From Pseudomonadota bacterium (GTDB lineage: Bacteria > Pseudomonadota > Gammaproteobacteria > Halothiobacillales > Halothiobacillaceae), in contig JAJYYE010000004.1 of the NCBI GenBank assembly GCA_021801265.1, positions 244,065 to 308,064 on the forward strand: DNA of 64,000 nucleotides, read 5' to 3'. Positions within the stretch are counted from its first letter, which is position 1, and each line of letters starts with the position of its first letter. Shown here piece by piece: positions 27,258 through 37,935 of the stretch. The translations under genes and the position numbers were made by a program. Under the pieces are notes generated by a model, which saw only the letters and a program-made list of their open reading frames with translations, searched no databases and had not been told where the DNA came from.

Positions 27258-27729
27258 GTCGCCCCACCCCGCCGTAAACAGCCACTGCCCGCTGTTGAAA
27301 CGCACTGACTAAATTACGCACAATTTCTCGGAAAATCGGCCCAATCGCCAGATCAATCAGTTTGGTTGAAAACTCAAACGTCATATCTAGCCGAATAATC
27401 GACACGCCATGTACCACCGGGCCGTCGGATGAATGGATGTCGGGCAGATCATGAAATGACCAGGAACCATCCAACGATTTAAATGGACCATTGAGCAGGC
27501 TCACCACGATTTTTTTCCCGGGGGTATTCTGGTTCCGCGTCGCGAATGTTTTGCGCAGACTCCCCACTTTCATGGAAATACTGGCATCCATCTGCGCGCC
27601 CTGCTCACGCAATACTTTGGCAGACTCACACCACGGTAAAAACTGGGGGTAAGCGGCCACATCATTCACCAAAGCATACATTTGGGCGGCGTTATACGGA
27701 ACTTGGATTTGGCGAGAAATAGTCGTCAT
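27247..27729 (-). CDS. ratA: RatA-type START-domain protein
   Basis: A 160-residue SRPBCC/START-like protein, homologous to E. coli RatA (reported to block 70S ribosome assembly) and to coenzyme Q-binding Coq10 proteins. Seen: SRQIQVPYNAAQMYALVNDV, YPQFLPWCESAKVL, GPFKSLDGSWSF and the C-terminal helix FREIVRNLVSAFQQRA. The frame opens at 27780 but the ATG at 27729 matches the family start. It is divergent from smpB. Confidence 0.92.
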   Translation of the reverse strand: MTTISRQIQVPYNAAQMYALVNDVAAYPQFLPWCESAKVLREQGAQMDASISMKVGSLRKTFATRNQNTPGKKIVVSLLNGPFKSLDGSWSFHDLPDIHSSDGPVVHGVSIIRLDMTFEFSTKLIDLAIGPIFREIVRNLVSAFQQRAVAVYGGVGRHGG

Positions 27730-27910
27730 GAAGGCAATCAATACGCTCGGTCTGAGGTGATAAAAAATCTGGCGGGCCATCCATCGCCTGATGCACTAAA
27801 TCATAGCGCAAAACCGACCAACGCCGCGCGCAATCCGCACAAGATCGTGCAGCTTGGGGTCAAGTCTGCGAAACTACACGGTCAATCATTTCAATAGACG
27901 GATTACGTGC

Positions 27911-28405
27911 ATGTCAAAATCAGGGTCTAAATCAGCCGCTGGGCACGCCAACACCTCAACCACCATTGCGCTCAACAAAAAAGCCAAATACGATTTTTTC
28001 CTCTCCGATCGGTTTGAAGCCGGCTTGGTGCTGGAAGGCTGGGAAGTTAAATCGCTGCGTGAAGGCAAGGTGCAACTCACCGATGCGCATATTTTACTTA
28101 AAGACAATGAGGCGTTCATGATTGGTGGCCAAATCAACCCGCTGCTGCAAGCCTCAAGCCATATTCGGCCAGATAACACCCGTATACGCAAGTTACTGCT
28201 CAACAGGCGAGAAATATCAAAGCTCATGGGCGCTGTCGCCACCAAAGGCTTTACCGTGGTACCCACCGCCATGTACTGGAAAAATGGCCGCGCCAAACTG
28301 GAAATCGCCCTGGCGCAAGGCAAAAAAGAACACGACAAACGCGCCACACTCAAGGATCGAGACTGGGATCGGGACAAGCAACGCATTCTTCGTACCAGTA
28401 GCTGA
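27911..28405 (+). CDS. smpB: SsrA-binding protein
   Basis: SmpB binds tmRNA and brings it to stalled ribosomes for trans-translation. The 164-residue product has NKKAKYDFFLSDRFEAGLVL, GWEVKSLREGKVQL, and the basic tail GKKEHDKRATLKDRDWDRDK. The ATG at 27911 is chosen; the frame continues upstream to 27854 but those residues are not family-like. The N-terminus is a few residues longer than usual. The ssrA gene is not in this window. Confidence 0.96.
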   Translation: MSKSGSKSAAGHANTSTTIALNKKAKYDFFLSDRFEAGLVLEGWEVKSLREGKVQLTDAHILLKDNEAFMIGGQINPLLQASSHIRPDNTRIRKLLLNRREISKLMGAVATKGFTVVPTAMYWKNGRAKLEIALAQGKKEHDKRATLKDRDWDRDKQRILRTSS

Positions 28406-28419
28406 TTGCTGCACACTTG

Positions 28420-28430
28420 CCCCCCCCCCC
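28420..28430. repeat. C11 homopolymer between converging genes
   Basis: Eleven C bases lie 15 bases after smpB and about 37 before the pbpC stop. It is non-coding and likely length-variable. Confidence 0.85.
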
Positions 28431-28467
28431 TAATTCGCTTCGACGGATTTTCTGTAACCGGAGAAAT

Positions 28468-30858
28468 TCAAGGCACTAATGCGACGCGAATTTCCCGTGT
28501 GTCGGCTCGGCCATGATCGTCCACCGCGCGAACCGTGTAGCTGCCGGGCTGCATGGGCGCCCAAAATAGCGTGTGTCCCGCCGGGGTTTGTCCCAGATAA
28601 CTGCGATTGGCAAACCAGTAGAGTGAACTCACGTCCGCATCCGTATCTGCGGTGAGTGCAATTTGGGCCGAAGCCGAATCGGATAAGCGTAAGGTATAAA
28701 CGCTGCCCAACAAGGGTGAGGTAATTTTCGGGACTGCACCCATACCGGTTTGATCGGCAAACGGGCAATGCGCACTTTTTGGCGGTTTCACGCGGGCTAA
28801 TCCGGCTTGTACAAACACTTGCTGCAAGTCGCTCGGCCAAAATTCAAATACGTTCTGTTTATCGATGCTGGGGTTATAAGGTGGACATACCGCTTGATCG
28901 GTGGTTTTGTTCACCCAAACCGGGCGATAAACGGTATCTACGCTAATGGGGGAAACACCGGGGATAAACCAGCTTTCCCCGCGCCGTGGGCACCACACGG
29001 TGGGCAATGCGCCACTGGATAGACATACATCCACTCGCCGTAAACGCGCAGGTACCGATTCAGGCAGGGGGAAAAGCGTGGCATTCGCAGCCTTTAATGC
29101 GCCCACGATGTTAAATAACAGTGGCCCTGCCGACTCACCCCCCACAAACGCGGGATTCGGACTGCCATCAAAATTACCGACCCAAACCACGAGCACGTAA
29201 GGACCCAATACCCCGACACTCCAGGCATCTCGAAATCCCGATGAGGTGCCGGTTTTCCACGCCACGGGCAGGCGGCTGGGTTGGCCGGTGGGCGCAAGCG
29301 CGGGCGGCGGATTTTGTCGCAAAATATCCAGCACCATGTAACTCGATGCGGCGCTTAACAAGCGTGTTCCCGACGGCTCAGAATCGGTTTTTTTTGAGGG
29401 GGGTATCCACTGCAACGGTTTAAGCACGCCTTGATTGGCCAGCATGGCATAAAGCTTGGCCATCTCCTGCATCGTTACCTCACCCCCGCCTAAAACCAAG
29501 GCAAGACCGTAATGCGCTTCTGTCGCCATACCTGCCACGCCCGCACTACGTAAAAAATGATAAAAACCGGGATGACTGAGTTGCGCCGCCACATCGACAG
29601 CGGGAATATTTCGGCTTCGAATGAGCGCCTGGGTGACGGTAATAGGACCTTCAAAACGGCCATCGAAATTCTCGGGGGCATAAGAACCAAAGGCGGTCGG
29701 CACATCGCGCAGCACGGTGGCGGGAATAATCACCCCTTGATCAAACCCCAAACCATAGATAAACGGCTTTAAGGCGGAACCCGGCGAGCGCTTGGCATTG
29801 GTGCCATTCACTTGGCCCGCGATGGCGGGGTTGAAATAATCCGCCGAACCAATCATGGCCTTAATACCCATGTCACGGGTATCAACGAGCAAGGCGGCCG
29901 CATTGTGGATGCCTTGAACGTGGTGGTGTTGCACAAATGCACTGACCTGTTTTTGCATCATGCGTTGCACGCGTAAATCCAGAGTGCTGTGCAACCAGTC
30001 ATCCTTGGGGATAACACCATGCAATGATTGCGTTAACGTATATTCGGCAAGGAGTTGATCGACAAACCAGGGCGCATGAAACGGCAATTGTTGCGGGCTG
30101 CGCATCGTGAGCGGCAATTGAAACAACACAGCGACATGGCTCGCCTCAGGATGGTGGGTTAACCAATGTTGATACAAGCGATTACGCGCTGCGAATAAGC
30201 GCGCGTTGGCCATGCCTTCGGTGATTTTGCCCCTGCTATTCGGGTTTTGGGGCAGCACCGCCAAGGTGAGTGCTTCTGGGAGCGTCAATTCGCTGGGCGG
30301 GTGATTGAAATAAATCAGACTCGCCGCGCCCACTCCTTGGATATTGCCGCCAAACGGCGCGTAATTGAGATAGGCGGTTAAAATATCCTCTTTGGTATAT
30401 GTGAGCTCCAATTGAATGGCACGGCCGATTTGCACCATTTTTCCCCACGGGCTTTTGGTTTCGATTTGCCATAAAAGTCGCGCCAATTGCATGGTAATCG
30501 TCGATCCGCCTTGGGGATGGCGGCGCAGCACATAAGTTTTAAAGGCACCGCGTGCAAGGCTAAACGGATTAAACCCCGGCTCCCAATAAAAATGCAGATC
30601 CTCATGCAACAGCACGGCTTGAACCAAATTCGGTGAAATCTCATTGAGTGGCGTCCACAGCCTGAATTGCTCATCGCGCGCCAAGGTTAAACGCAGTAAT
30701 CGACCGTGATCGTCCAGCACCGCGGTGGATGAGGGTAACCACTGCGAAAGCGCCAAATGTGGTTGGTTGATCAGCCAAAGCCGACAGCCCAAAATACCCA
30801 ACAGCGGCAATCCGAGCATGAGGAAGGCCGCAATCAGCAATCGCCGAAATTTTCTCAA
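28468..30858 (-). CDS. pbpC: penicillin-binding protein 1C
   Basis: A bifunctional peptidoglycan synthase: membrane anchor at residues 7-30, GT51 transglycosylase domain (LHEDLHFYWEPGFNPFSLAR and GGSTITMQLARLL), transpeptidase domain with the active serine in SPGSALKPF near residue 361 and KTGTSSGFRDAW near 566, and a C-terminal BiPBP_C domain (TADTDADVSSLYWFANRSYLG). The TTG start at 30858 overlaps the alpha-2-macroglobulin stop (TTGA), which couples translation. PBP1C and bacterial alpha-2-macroglobulin are paired in E. coli (yfhM-pbpC) too; together they are thought to repair and protect the periplasm when the wall is breached. Confidence 0.95.
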   Translation of the reverse strand: MRKFRRLLIAAFLMLGLPLLGILGCRLWLINQPHLALSQWLPSSTAVLDDHGRLLRLTLARDEQFRLWTPLNEISPNLVQAVLLHEDLHFYWEPGFNPFSLARGAFKTYVLRRHPQGGSTITMQLARLLWQIETKSPWGKMVQIGRAIQLELTYTKEDILTAYLNYAPFGGNIQGVGAASLIYFNHPPSELTLPEALTLAVLPQNPNSRGKITEGMANARLFAARNRLYQHWLTHHPEASHVAVLFQLPLTMRSPQQLPFHAPWFVDQLLAEYTLTQSLHGVIPKDDWLHSTLDLRVQRMMQKQVSAFVQHHHVQGIHNAAALLVDTRDMGIKAMIGSADYFNPAIAGQVNGTNAKRSPGSALKPFIYGLGFDQGVIIPATVLRDVPTAFGSYAPENFDGRFEGPITVTQALIRSRNIPAVDVAAQLSHPGFYHFLRSAGVAGMATEAHYGLALVLGGGEVTMQEMAKLYAMLANQGVLKPLQWIPPSKKTDSEPSGTRLLSAASSYMVLDILRQNPPPALAPTGQPSRLPVAWKTGTSSGFRDAWSVGVLGPYVLVVWVGNFDGSPNPAFVGGESAGPLLFNIVGALKAANATLFPLPESVPARLRRVDVCLSSGALPTVWCPRRGESWFIPGVSPISVDTVYRPVWVNKTTDQAVCPPYNPSIDKQNVFEFWPSDLQQVFVQAGLARVKPPKSAHCPFADQTGMGAVPKITSPLLGSVYTLRLSDSASAQIALTADTDADVSSLYWFANRSYLGQTPAGHTLFWAPMQPGSYTVRAVDDHGRADTREIRVALVP

Positions 30859-33800
30859 GGCTGCACTTTAGCTTTAGCACGCACTGCGCCCGACTCCAGC
30901 ATCGTGGCGGGTGGCATAACCTGTAGCGCGCCTCGCCCTGGGGCATAGGCGTGCAGGCTGCGGTCATACATGGATGCGGCGTAGGCAGGTGGAATCATAA
31001 ATTTTCCGGTATTCGTGGCCCGAATACGGTAGATGTATTGTTGCACATCCCGATTCGCTGTGGCGTAAATCAGCACGCGATCCTCGCGCGGCTCCACATA
31101 ACTCACCCTCATGTTGCTGCCAGATTGTGCCAGGGAATCGATTGAAGCGGTGACCTCGGAGTTCAACTCATCCCCATGTTCTACCGGAGCATCGCCTGAA
31201 TTATTTCCCGAATCATTACCTGTAGCGTCCGAATGAGCCGAGTTTTGATCGGATGGTGGCGCAGGCGGCGGATTGGCGACAATTTCAAAGCCGCCCGGCA
31301 GGATATCGACGACCGCCACATCGCCCACAGCACGATCGCCCAGCGCACGCAGGTTGATATGGACATCAATCGTTTGGCCTAACACGACGGTGGTGATTGG
31401 CTTGCCCGCTTCATCGGTATATTCGCGCTCAATCTCCAAGCCATCCTTGATCGTTTTGGTCGGTGCGATGCGATCATAGCCCGATTGCGCCAAGGCGTAC
31501 CAAGCCACCGCCAACGCGGGATCTTTGGATTCGTTGCTGAACATCACCGAGGTACTCCGCAGCGCAATATCACCCGATAAAATCGCACCCTTGACCGTGC
31601 CAAAAGGTTTGGCAGGAATGGCGTTACCGGATGCCACTGCTTTCCTGCCATCGCTTTGTGTCAAGGTTAAGCCATCAGGTTTGATTTTCCCTCCCGCCGA
31701 ACCGGATAGTGCCAGCATGGACATCGCCGCAGAGAGCGTGTTGTAACGTCCCTGAGAGATCGCCTGCATCATCCGCGTGATGGTCTCGACGGGCAATTGC
31801 GCCGCCTGCAGCGGGAAATTACGCTGCAGCAAATACAAGGCATTGCCATCAAAAATCAACGGATCATAGTAATAGGCGTAACTCCAAGGCAGGCTGGCGG
31901 GGCGGGGTTTGGATAACACCGCAATCGGCGCTTGAATGAGTTTATTCGCCTCACGATCTTGCTTGAGTAAATGATAGGACGAGGCCAGATAGACCGCTGC
32001 CGTATCGGTAGGCCAATCGGCAGGATATTTTTCTTGCAAGCGCTGCTGCACGGCGGCGATGAGGTTGGTGGTTACCTGCCCCGATTCGGTGAGCAAATAA
32101 ATCGCAAACGCCCGCGCGCGCAACTCACCCAAATTGGCCAACGCATCATTTGCCGCCAATACGTGCAGATAATTCAGCCCTTGATTGAGCATATCATTGG
32201 GCACGGCGATACCCGCTTGGCGCGCCAACATTAAAAATTGTACGGCATACACCGAAACAAATGGGTCGGCCTCCGGGGTGGCTGTCCACACCCCAAAACC
32301 GCCTTCACTATTTTGCCGATTACGCAAGGTAGCAATGGCGCGGCTCACGACGCTTGGCGCGCGCGCGGCATCGGCGGCATTCAAGGCAAATTCGGGCTGC
32401 GCGCTCGCAATTAAGGCCGGGGTTGCCGCCGAGATGGTTTGCTCGGTGCAGTAGTTGGAATAATTTTGCAGATACGCACTTAAACCGCGCATCATCACCA
32501 ACGGCAGGAATGACACTGCGGCACGGCTTTCGCTATGCGCGGGGAATAAATCCCGCAGCGGCGCAATGGTAACCGGTTTGCCCGCTTTCACTTGCCCGAC
32601 ACTCAACTCGGTTTGAAATGGTACGGCGGGGCGCACCGATATCTCGACGCTACGCCGTGCGGTCGCTTGCTGGTAGCTTGCGGTGAATTGCACCGGCACC
32701 GAACCTAAATCAGCCAAGGCACGCAATTTAAAATTGACCACGCCAGATTTTCCAGCAGATAAATCAATGGTTTGCACGGGATCATTCAGCATCTCAAAGG
32801 CACGCCCCGCATCCAGTTGCACCCGAATGGGCAGACTCGTATCGGATGTGGTGGCATCTGATTTTTCGACATCGGGGTTCAAATTATTCACCACATTCAC
32901 ACTCGCATCGAATTCATCACCCGGCGCCACAGCCACGGGCAAATTCGGCGACAGCACAAAATCACCGCGCACCGTGGTATCGACTTGCGCAATGCCAATT
33001 TTCTCGGGGGTGACGGCCATCACCATCACTTTTAACGCACCGTTAAAGGAATCCGGCACGGTATATTGGAAGGTGTGGCTGCCTTTGATTGAGGTGATGC
33101 CGGACCAATACGCGACCGGCTGCTCATGCTTGCGTTTAAATGGGTTAAGTTGTTGCTGACGCAAAGAATCTTCATCACCACCGGTCGTTGCCATATTGGT
33201 CAACTGAGCGAATGAGGGCAAAATCAAATCCAGAATTTGATTTGTGCTGACTTGCAACATCCGTTTGCGGAAGAAATAGTTAAGCGGGTCTTCCAAGGTG
33301 TAATTAGCCACCTGAAGAATGCCTTGATCGACCGCGAACACCACGACATCCGTGGGTTCGGGTGTCGACACGGTCATATCCAGGGTTTGACCGGGCTTAA
33401 TCAAGGTGGGCACGGTCAGGCTGATCAGTTCTTTATGCGCGCCCAAGTCCACCGAAAATGGCACTACGCCGTAACTTAAAGGACTCATGTAGATAGCGGG
33501 CGATGCCGGATCGCGCACAAACTGCACATTGATATAGCCATTGCCTTCAAAGTCTTTGGGCAAGGTAATGTGCTGCACCGAACTGGCGGTGTCCGAATGG
33601 AACCACGCCCACGCATAGACTTTATCACGCTCGATGGTGATTAAGCCGCTGCCGGGATATGGTGCGCGAATCGCCACATCGATGGTGTCGCCCGGTGCGT
33701 AATCTTTTTTGTTCAAGGCCAATTGCAACTCGGCATTGCGCTCCAGTGAGCGACTGACATTCGATGCGCCCGCCACCACAAAATCAATCCGATTGAGTTG

Positions 33801-36800
33801 CTTACCCGCGCTGGATTCAATCACCAAGGCATAGCTCCCCGGTTGGGCGGTGGGCAGGGTGAATTCCGTACCGCCGGCCGCAATGGTTAAGGGCTGCGCA
33901 TCCATCGGTGTTTCTTTGAGCTTGGATTCATATTTGTACACGCCCGAATCTTGCCGGGTAAGCACCGAGATATATTGCCGATCCAAAATCACCGTTTTTA
34001 AATTCGAAACCCCAATCGATTGCAGTTTGGGATCTATCGCCACGAGATGAATTTTTTGTACCGCATCACGTTGGATGAAATCCAAAGCGCCTTCGGTTTT
34101 AAGCCCAATCAAATAATCGGCATTTGAAACGAGGGCGGATGCTGCCGCCGAAACATTGCGGCCGCTATTGGGTTCAAACACCTGTGCGTAAAAACGCAAC
34201 GCATAGGTTGCCGGAGCAAAACTCGATAAATTCAAGGCAAAATTTGCCGTGCCTTGGGCATCAGTCGATTGCTCCTGCAATGTTTCGGTATAGCCTTCTT
34301 TGGCACGCTCGGGATCATAAAAATGATAATCCGCAAACGCGGAAAAGCTGGGGAATGCGGGGCGCAAGGTGAGTGTTGCCGTTACCCGACGATTATCCGC
34401 TGGTGTGCCGTACAGGGTATCGGCTTGAATCAGCGCATGGATGCCGTTGGGTTTAATCCAACCCGTTGCCACTGTGGGTTGTAGTCGCGCCGTCACACGG
34501 GTTTGATCGGGTTCAAACTCCTTGATTTGCACGGTGGTGGAACCCAATAAGGTGTTGTCATCATCTTTATTGACCAAATAGAGATTCACTGTCCACGCGC
34601 CCGTGGGCGCAGTTTCTGATGGCGTGTAACGCCACTGCATAAAGCCACTGTGATCGGGCGAGATGCGCTCTTTGGTCACGGTGAGGCCCCGAGGATCCAC
34701 CAGCTCAATCTTCAACGGCACACCGGCGATATTTTGCTGCCAGCTTGCCGACCGCACGATCAAGCCAATATGGAATTCATCGCCTGGCCGATACAAACCG
34801 CGATCTGAAAAGAGATACGCACTTAACTCACCGGCCGATTCGGCACTCGGCGCGCCACCCACATCAAACCGCGAATAATTCAACGCCCGATCACTGCCTC
34901 CAATGGGCAAAAACGAGAAATCCGTGCCACCCGTATTCCCCGAATCAGCGGTCGGTTGATCGGCGTGGTACACCGAAAACATCACCGGCTTTTGTTCGCG
35001 CTTAAAGCCGTCCAAGGTGGGGAAATGCACATGACCATCCGCACCGGTGGTGTCACTCAACAAGGTTTCGCCATTCTCCGCGATCACTTTAACCAGTGCA
35101 TCCGCCACAGGCTGGCCGGTACGGATGGATTGCACAAACACATCACGGCTGCCATCGAGTGATTTTTTCACCAGCAAGCCCAAATCCGTCACCACGATTA
35201 AACGGGCATCGCCAATGGCTTGCTGATCGATATAGTTATTGGCATCAAAGGGGGTATTTCGGTCGGAATAATCCTCTGAATCATCGGGATGCGCGGGATT
35301 CCAAGCAGACACCCGCACTAAAAACACGCCACGTTTTCGCTTGGTGCCACGGCCTAAATAGCCCGATAAATCTACCCCCGAATACACGGCTTTAGTGGGG
35401 TCGGCATCCGGTAACGGTTCTGTTTGGATAAATCGCTGCACCAGATGATCGGGGGCAATACGCAAAGAAGGACGGGCAAAGCTGCCTTGATTGAACGCCA
35501 CCAAATGCTGCATCTGGGTTGGCAACACCTGAGCAATACTCACCCGCATACCCGGCACATTGCGCGCCACCACAGAAATCCGGTGATCGCCGCTCATGGA
35601 AAGCAACGACCCCTGCCCCATAAACTTAAGCATTTGCGGGTACGGCGGCACCTGCAACACATAACCCACCGGTTTACCCAGCACATAACCGCCAAACCCA
35701 TTCAAACCTTGATTCACTTGCACAAAAATATAGCGCTCAGGCGGTGCCGTGAACTTGAAGCCGTGGACACTTTCATAATCGCGCTCGGTCGGTTGCACGA
35801 CGAGCTTGAGCGCCTCCGATCGCTTCAACCCCGCCTCACGCACCTGACTGGGCGACCAGCTGTAATGGTCTTGCCCGTTCGGCCCTTTTTCGGGCAATAA
35901 CCATGCTTTAACTTTCCCGCTTAGGCCTTTGCCGGTGACGGGCGCGGTCGTGCCTACAATCAAGGTTTGCGACGGTTCAAATTGCGCATTTTCGACCAAT
36001 GTCACCGCCGCATCATTGACGGCCAAACTATACAAACCGGGGATGAGCGCCGTTTGCACCAACGGTTGGGGGATGCTCGCCCCGCCGCGCACACTCGTGA
36101 CTTCTTTGGCCAAGGTGAAGCGCATGTGCTGGGTATCTTGCGGCAAACTTAACGGGGCAGAATGCACAAACGCATTCAAAAACCGCTGATCGTAGGTGAC
36201 GGTAAATTTCTGTGGTGGCCCGGCCAACAATGTGTTTTTAACCTTGGGGGCAGGTTCAAGCATCGCCAACGTCACGGCCTGCTCAAAGGTTTTTGGATCC
36301 ACGGGGTAATTAAAACTCACACCGAAAATAGCCGATTTTTTGAGGGGATCTTGTGGGTCTTGATAAAACTCACTGCGTTGCACCGTCGCAATAAATGCCG
36401 TTGAACTGAACGTAAATTCTGTTTTTGCGAGTAGCACGCCAGCAGTAATGGCCGTTTTTGGATTCAGGGTTAACGTGTATTTTTGTCCCACCGGCCAATC
36501 GGCAGCTGGGGTAAAAATCAACGCTTTATCGGATTGCCAAACCCATTGCCCCGCCACAGGTGGGTTGAGTTCGACCCCCGTTTTAACGGGCTTACCCACC
36601 AAGGCGATAGGTGCCGCCGAAGCGGAAAATTCCACCACCAGCGGATTGATTGTGATGGGCGTTTGACTGTAATCGGTCACGGCGGGCGCAGTAACGCTCA
36701 CTTGAATTCTCGGTGGCTCTATGGGCTTTGGCCGATTTTGAAGCCAGTGATACCCCCACCATCCGCCTGCACCCAGAACCGCCAGCAGCGCGATCAATCC

Positions 36801-37046
36801 CATAGTTTGTTTGGGCTTTTGCCGCATGAATCGCTCAAGGTGGCATAACCACGCAGGGGAGCGCCAGCTAACCACGCCAAATACCGCGACCCAAAGACCG
36901 CCAATTACACTGAAAAAACCGGCCAAAACCAGCCCGAATAGTGCGAATTTCCCGGTGAGTTTCAAGGGTTCACTCGGCGGCAAATTAGCCGATTCAGGCG
37001 TCGGGTTAGAATTTGCCGCTGCGTTCGGCTCTGCGGAGTGAGACAT
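30855..37046 (-). CDS. bacterial alpha-2-macroglobulin with thioester
   Basis: A 2063-residue periplasmic protease trap anchored in the inner membrane. Two N-terminal spans (LVLAGFFSVIGGLWVAVFG and MGLIALLAVLGAGGWWGYH) replace the lipobox seen in E. coli YfhM. Macroglobulin-like domains follow, then a bait-region area and the thioester motif CTEQ near residue 1532 (NYSNYCTEQT). An alpha-helical thioester domain comes next, then a C-terminal receptor-like domain split by a Ser/Asp/Asn-rich insert near residue 1960. The ATG at 37046 has AAGGA nine bases upstream, better than the in-frame ATG at 37067. It overlaps pbpC by four bases. It is several hundred residues longer than YfhM. Confidence 0.93.
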   Translation of the reverse strand: MSHSAEPNAAANSNPTPESANLPPSEPLKLTGKFALFGLVLAGFFSVIGGLWVAVFGVVSWRSPAWLCHLERFMRQKPKQTMGLIALLAVLGAGGWWGYHWLQNRPKPIEPPRIQVSVTAPAVTDYSQTPITINPLVVEFSASAAPIALVGKPVKTGVELNPPVAGQWVWQSDKALIFTPAADWPVGQKYTLTLNPKTAITAGVLLAKTEFTFSSTAFIATVQRSEFYQDPQDPLKKSAIFGVSFNYPVDPKTFEQAVTLAMLEPAPKVKNTLLAGPPQKFTVTYDQRFLNAFVHSAPLSLPQDTQHMRFTLAKEVTSVRGGASIPQPLVQTALIPGLYSLAVNDAAVTLVENAQFEPSQTLIVGTTAPVTGKGLSGKVKAWLLPEKGPNGQDHYSWSPSQVREAGLKRSEALKLVVQPTERDYESVHGFKFTAPPERYIFVQVNQGLNGFGGYVLGKPVGYVLQVPPYPQMLKFMGQGSLLSMSGDHRISVVARNVPGMRVSIAQVLPTQMQHLVAFNQGSFARPSLRIAPDHLVQRFIQTEPLPDADPTKAVYSGVDLSGYLGRGTKRKRGVFLVRVSAWNPAHPDDSEDYSDRNTPFDANNYIDQQAIGDARLIVVTDLGLLVKKSLDGSRDVFVQSIRTGQPVADALVKVIAENGETLLSDTTGADGHVHFPTLDGFKREQKPVMFSVYHADQPTADSGNTGGTDFSFLPIGGSDRALNYSRFDVGGAPSAESAGELSAYLFSDRGLYRPGDEFHIGLIVRSASWQQNIAGVPLKIELVDPRGLTVTKERISPDHSGFMQWRYTPSETAPTGAWTVNLYLVNKDDDNTLLGSTTVQIKEFEPDQTRVTARLQPTVATGWIKPNGIHALIQADTLYGTPADNRRVTATLTLRPAFPSFSAFADYHFYDPERAKEGYTETLQEQSTDAQGTANFALNLSSFAPATYALRFYAQVFEPNSGRNVSAAASALVSNADYLIGLKTEGALDFIQRDAVQKIHLVAIDPKLQSIGVSNLKTVILDRQYISVLTRQDSGVYKYESKLKETPMDAQPLTIAAGGTEFTLPTAQPGSYALVIESSAGKQLNRIDFVVAGASNVSRSLERNAELQLALNKKDYAPGDTIDVAIRAPYPGSGLITIERDKVYAWAWFHSDTASSVQHITLPKDFEGNGYINVQFVRDPASPAIYMSPLSYGVVPFSVDLGAHKELISLTVPTLIKPGQTLDMTVSTPEPTDVVVFAVDQGILQVANYTLEDPLNYFFRKRMLQVSTNQILDLILPSFAQLTNMATTGGDEDSLRQQQLNPFKRKHEQPVAYWSGITSIKGSHTFQYTVPDSFNGALKVMVMAVTPEKIGIAQVDTTVRGDFVLSPNLPVAVAPGDEFDASVNVVNNLNPDVEKSDATTSDTSLPIRVQLDAGRAFEMLNDPVQTIDLSAGKSGVVNFKLRALADLGSVPVQFTASYQQATARRSVEISVRPAVPFQTELSVGQVKAGKPVTIAPLRDLFPAHSESRAAVSFLPLVMMRGLSAYLQNYSNYCTEQTISAATPALIASAQPEFALNAADAARAPSVVSRAIATLRNRQNSEGGFGVWTATPEADPFVSVYAVQFLMLARQAGIAVPNDMLNQGLNYLHVLAANDALANLGELRARAFAIYLLTESGQVTTNLIAAVQQRLQEKYPADWPTDTAAVYLASSYHLLKQDREANKLIQAPIAVLSKPRPASLPWSYAYYYDPLIFDGNALYLLQRNFPLQAAQLPVETITRMMQAISQGRYNTLSAAMSMLALSGSAGGKIKPDGLTLTQSDGRKAVASGNAIPAKPFGTVKGAILSGDIALRSTSVMFSNESKDPALAVAWYALAQSGYDRIAPTKTIKDGLEIEREYTDEAGKPITTVVLGQTIDVHINLRALGDRAVGDVAVVDILPGGFEIVANPPPAPPSDQNSAHSDATGNDSGNNSGDAPVEHGDELNSEVTASIDSLAQSGSNMRVSYVEPREDRVLIYATANRDVQQYIYRIRATNTGKFMIPPAYAASMYDRSLHAYAPGRGALQVMPPATMLESGAVRAKAKVQP

Positions 37047-37142
37047 GACATATATCCTTATATTCATCTATTCCAAAGCAGGTAAATTATACGATAAGAA
37101 CACAGCCGAACCGATATAAATCATGCAGCGCAAGGCCAATGA

Positions 37143-37478
37143 TTAACGAGGCATCCGAACCAGCGCTTGAATATCCTCAGCCATGTGGATATACGCAATC
37201 AGAAACTCGAACAGCATGCGCCAGAATAATTCCATCATCAAAAAGCACAGTAGACAGGCCAATAGCAGCCAAACGCGTTGTTTTGGTGTAAGCATTTGAT
37301 CACTCAGCACCCCAACCTCATCCCGCGCTTGGGAAAACCATCCAAAACGATGCGTTAACCAGAACCAAATTGCCCAAACCGCCAGCGGCATAATCACTGC
37401 GCCGAGGTAATAAAAACCCAGCAAAGCATAGGGGCTAATCAGGCTACGAAAAGTTAAAAAATTGATCCAGTCTTCCAT
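37143..37478 (-). CDS. small membrane protein, DUF4282-like
   Basis: A 111-residue protein with two clear hydrophobic spans (PYALLGFYYLGAVIMPLAVWAIW and VWLLLACLLCFLMMELFWRM) linked by a polar loop. The arrangement and the start WINFLTFRSLISPYALLGFY resemble DUF4282 proteins. The ATG has GGGAG seven bases upstream. No function is known. It lies just upstream of the alpha-2-macroglobulin gene, same strand, about 100 bases apart. Confidence 0.65.
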   Translation of the reverse strand: MEDWINFLTFRSLISPYALLGFYYLGAVIMPLAVWAIWFWLTHRFGWFSQARDEVGVLSDQMLTPKQRVWLLLACLLCFLMMELFWRMLFEFLIAYIHMAEDIQALVRMPR

Positions 37479-37935
37479 TCAAACTCCCGTTTTTCGCATG
37501 TCAGGTCGCATCAATCCATTGGATTCAACCCGGATAAAACTCCGATTGGGTTGCGTCATGAGTTTGGGGATGTCACGGTAAAAAGACATTCAATACTGGA
37601 AAAGATTGATTTTTCAATCAATGCCATTTGATTTTATGACTGATTTTGTTTATCTCGCGCTTTCAGCGAAACCGTGCAACCACGCAAGATTTAAGGCTTA
37701 TCTGTATATTTAATCCACCCGTTACCGGTACAGAAGTCCATGATGGAAACGGGGTATACCCGCTACTTACTCTTGAGGAAAGTGCCTATTGATAGCGCAT
37801 GGGGCACTGTGTCGGGGATCAATCCCCTCCTGCAACTACCCACACCACAGAAAACCGTCTTGTGCTCGCGACTCTTATAAGAATGCCCCTGGAAATTTTC
37901 ATCAGGTGGATACTTCGACAGGCCGGAGCAATAAA
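37479..37935. other. intergenic stretch without a recognised gene
   Basis: About 450 bases. A small hairpin (GATTGA-tttt-TCAATC, 37604-37619) with T-rich sequence on its minus-strand exit could end the upstream phosphatase transcript, and ggggatcaatcccc (near 37816) is a short palindrome. I see no convincing gene. Confidence 0.5.
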
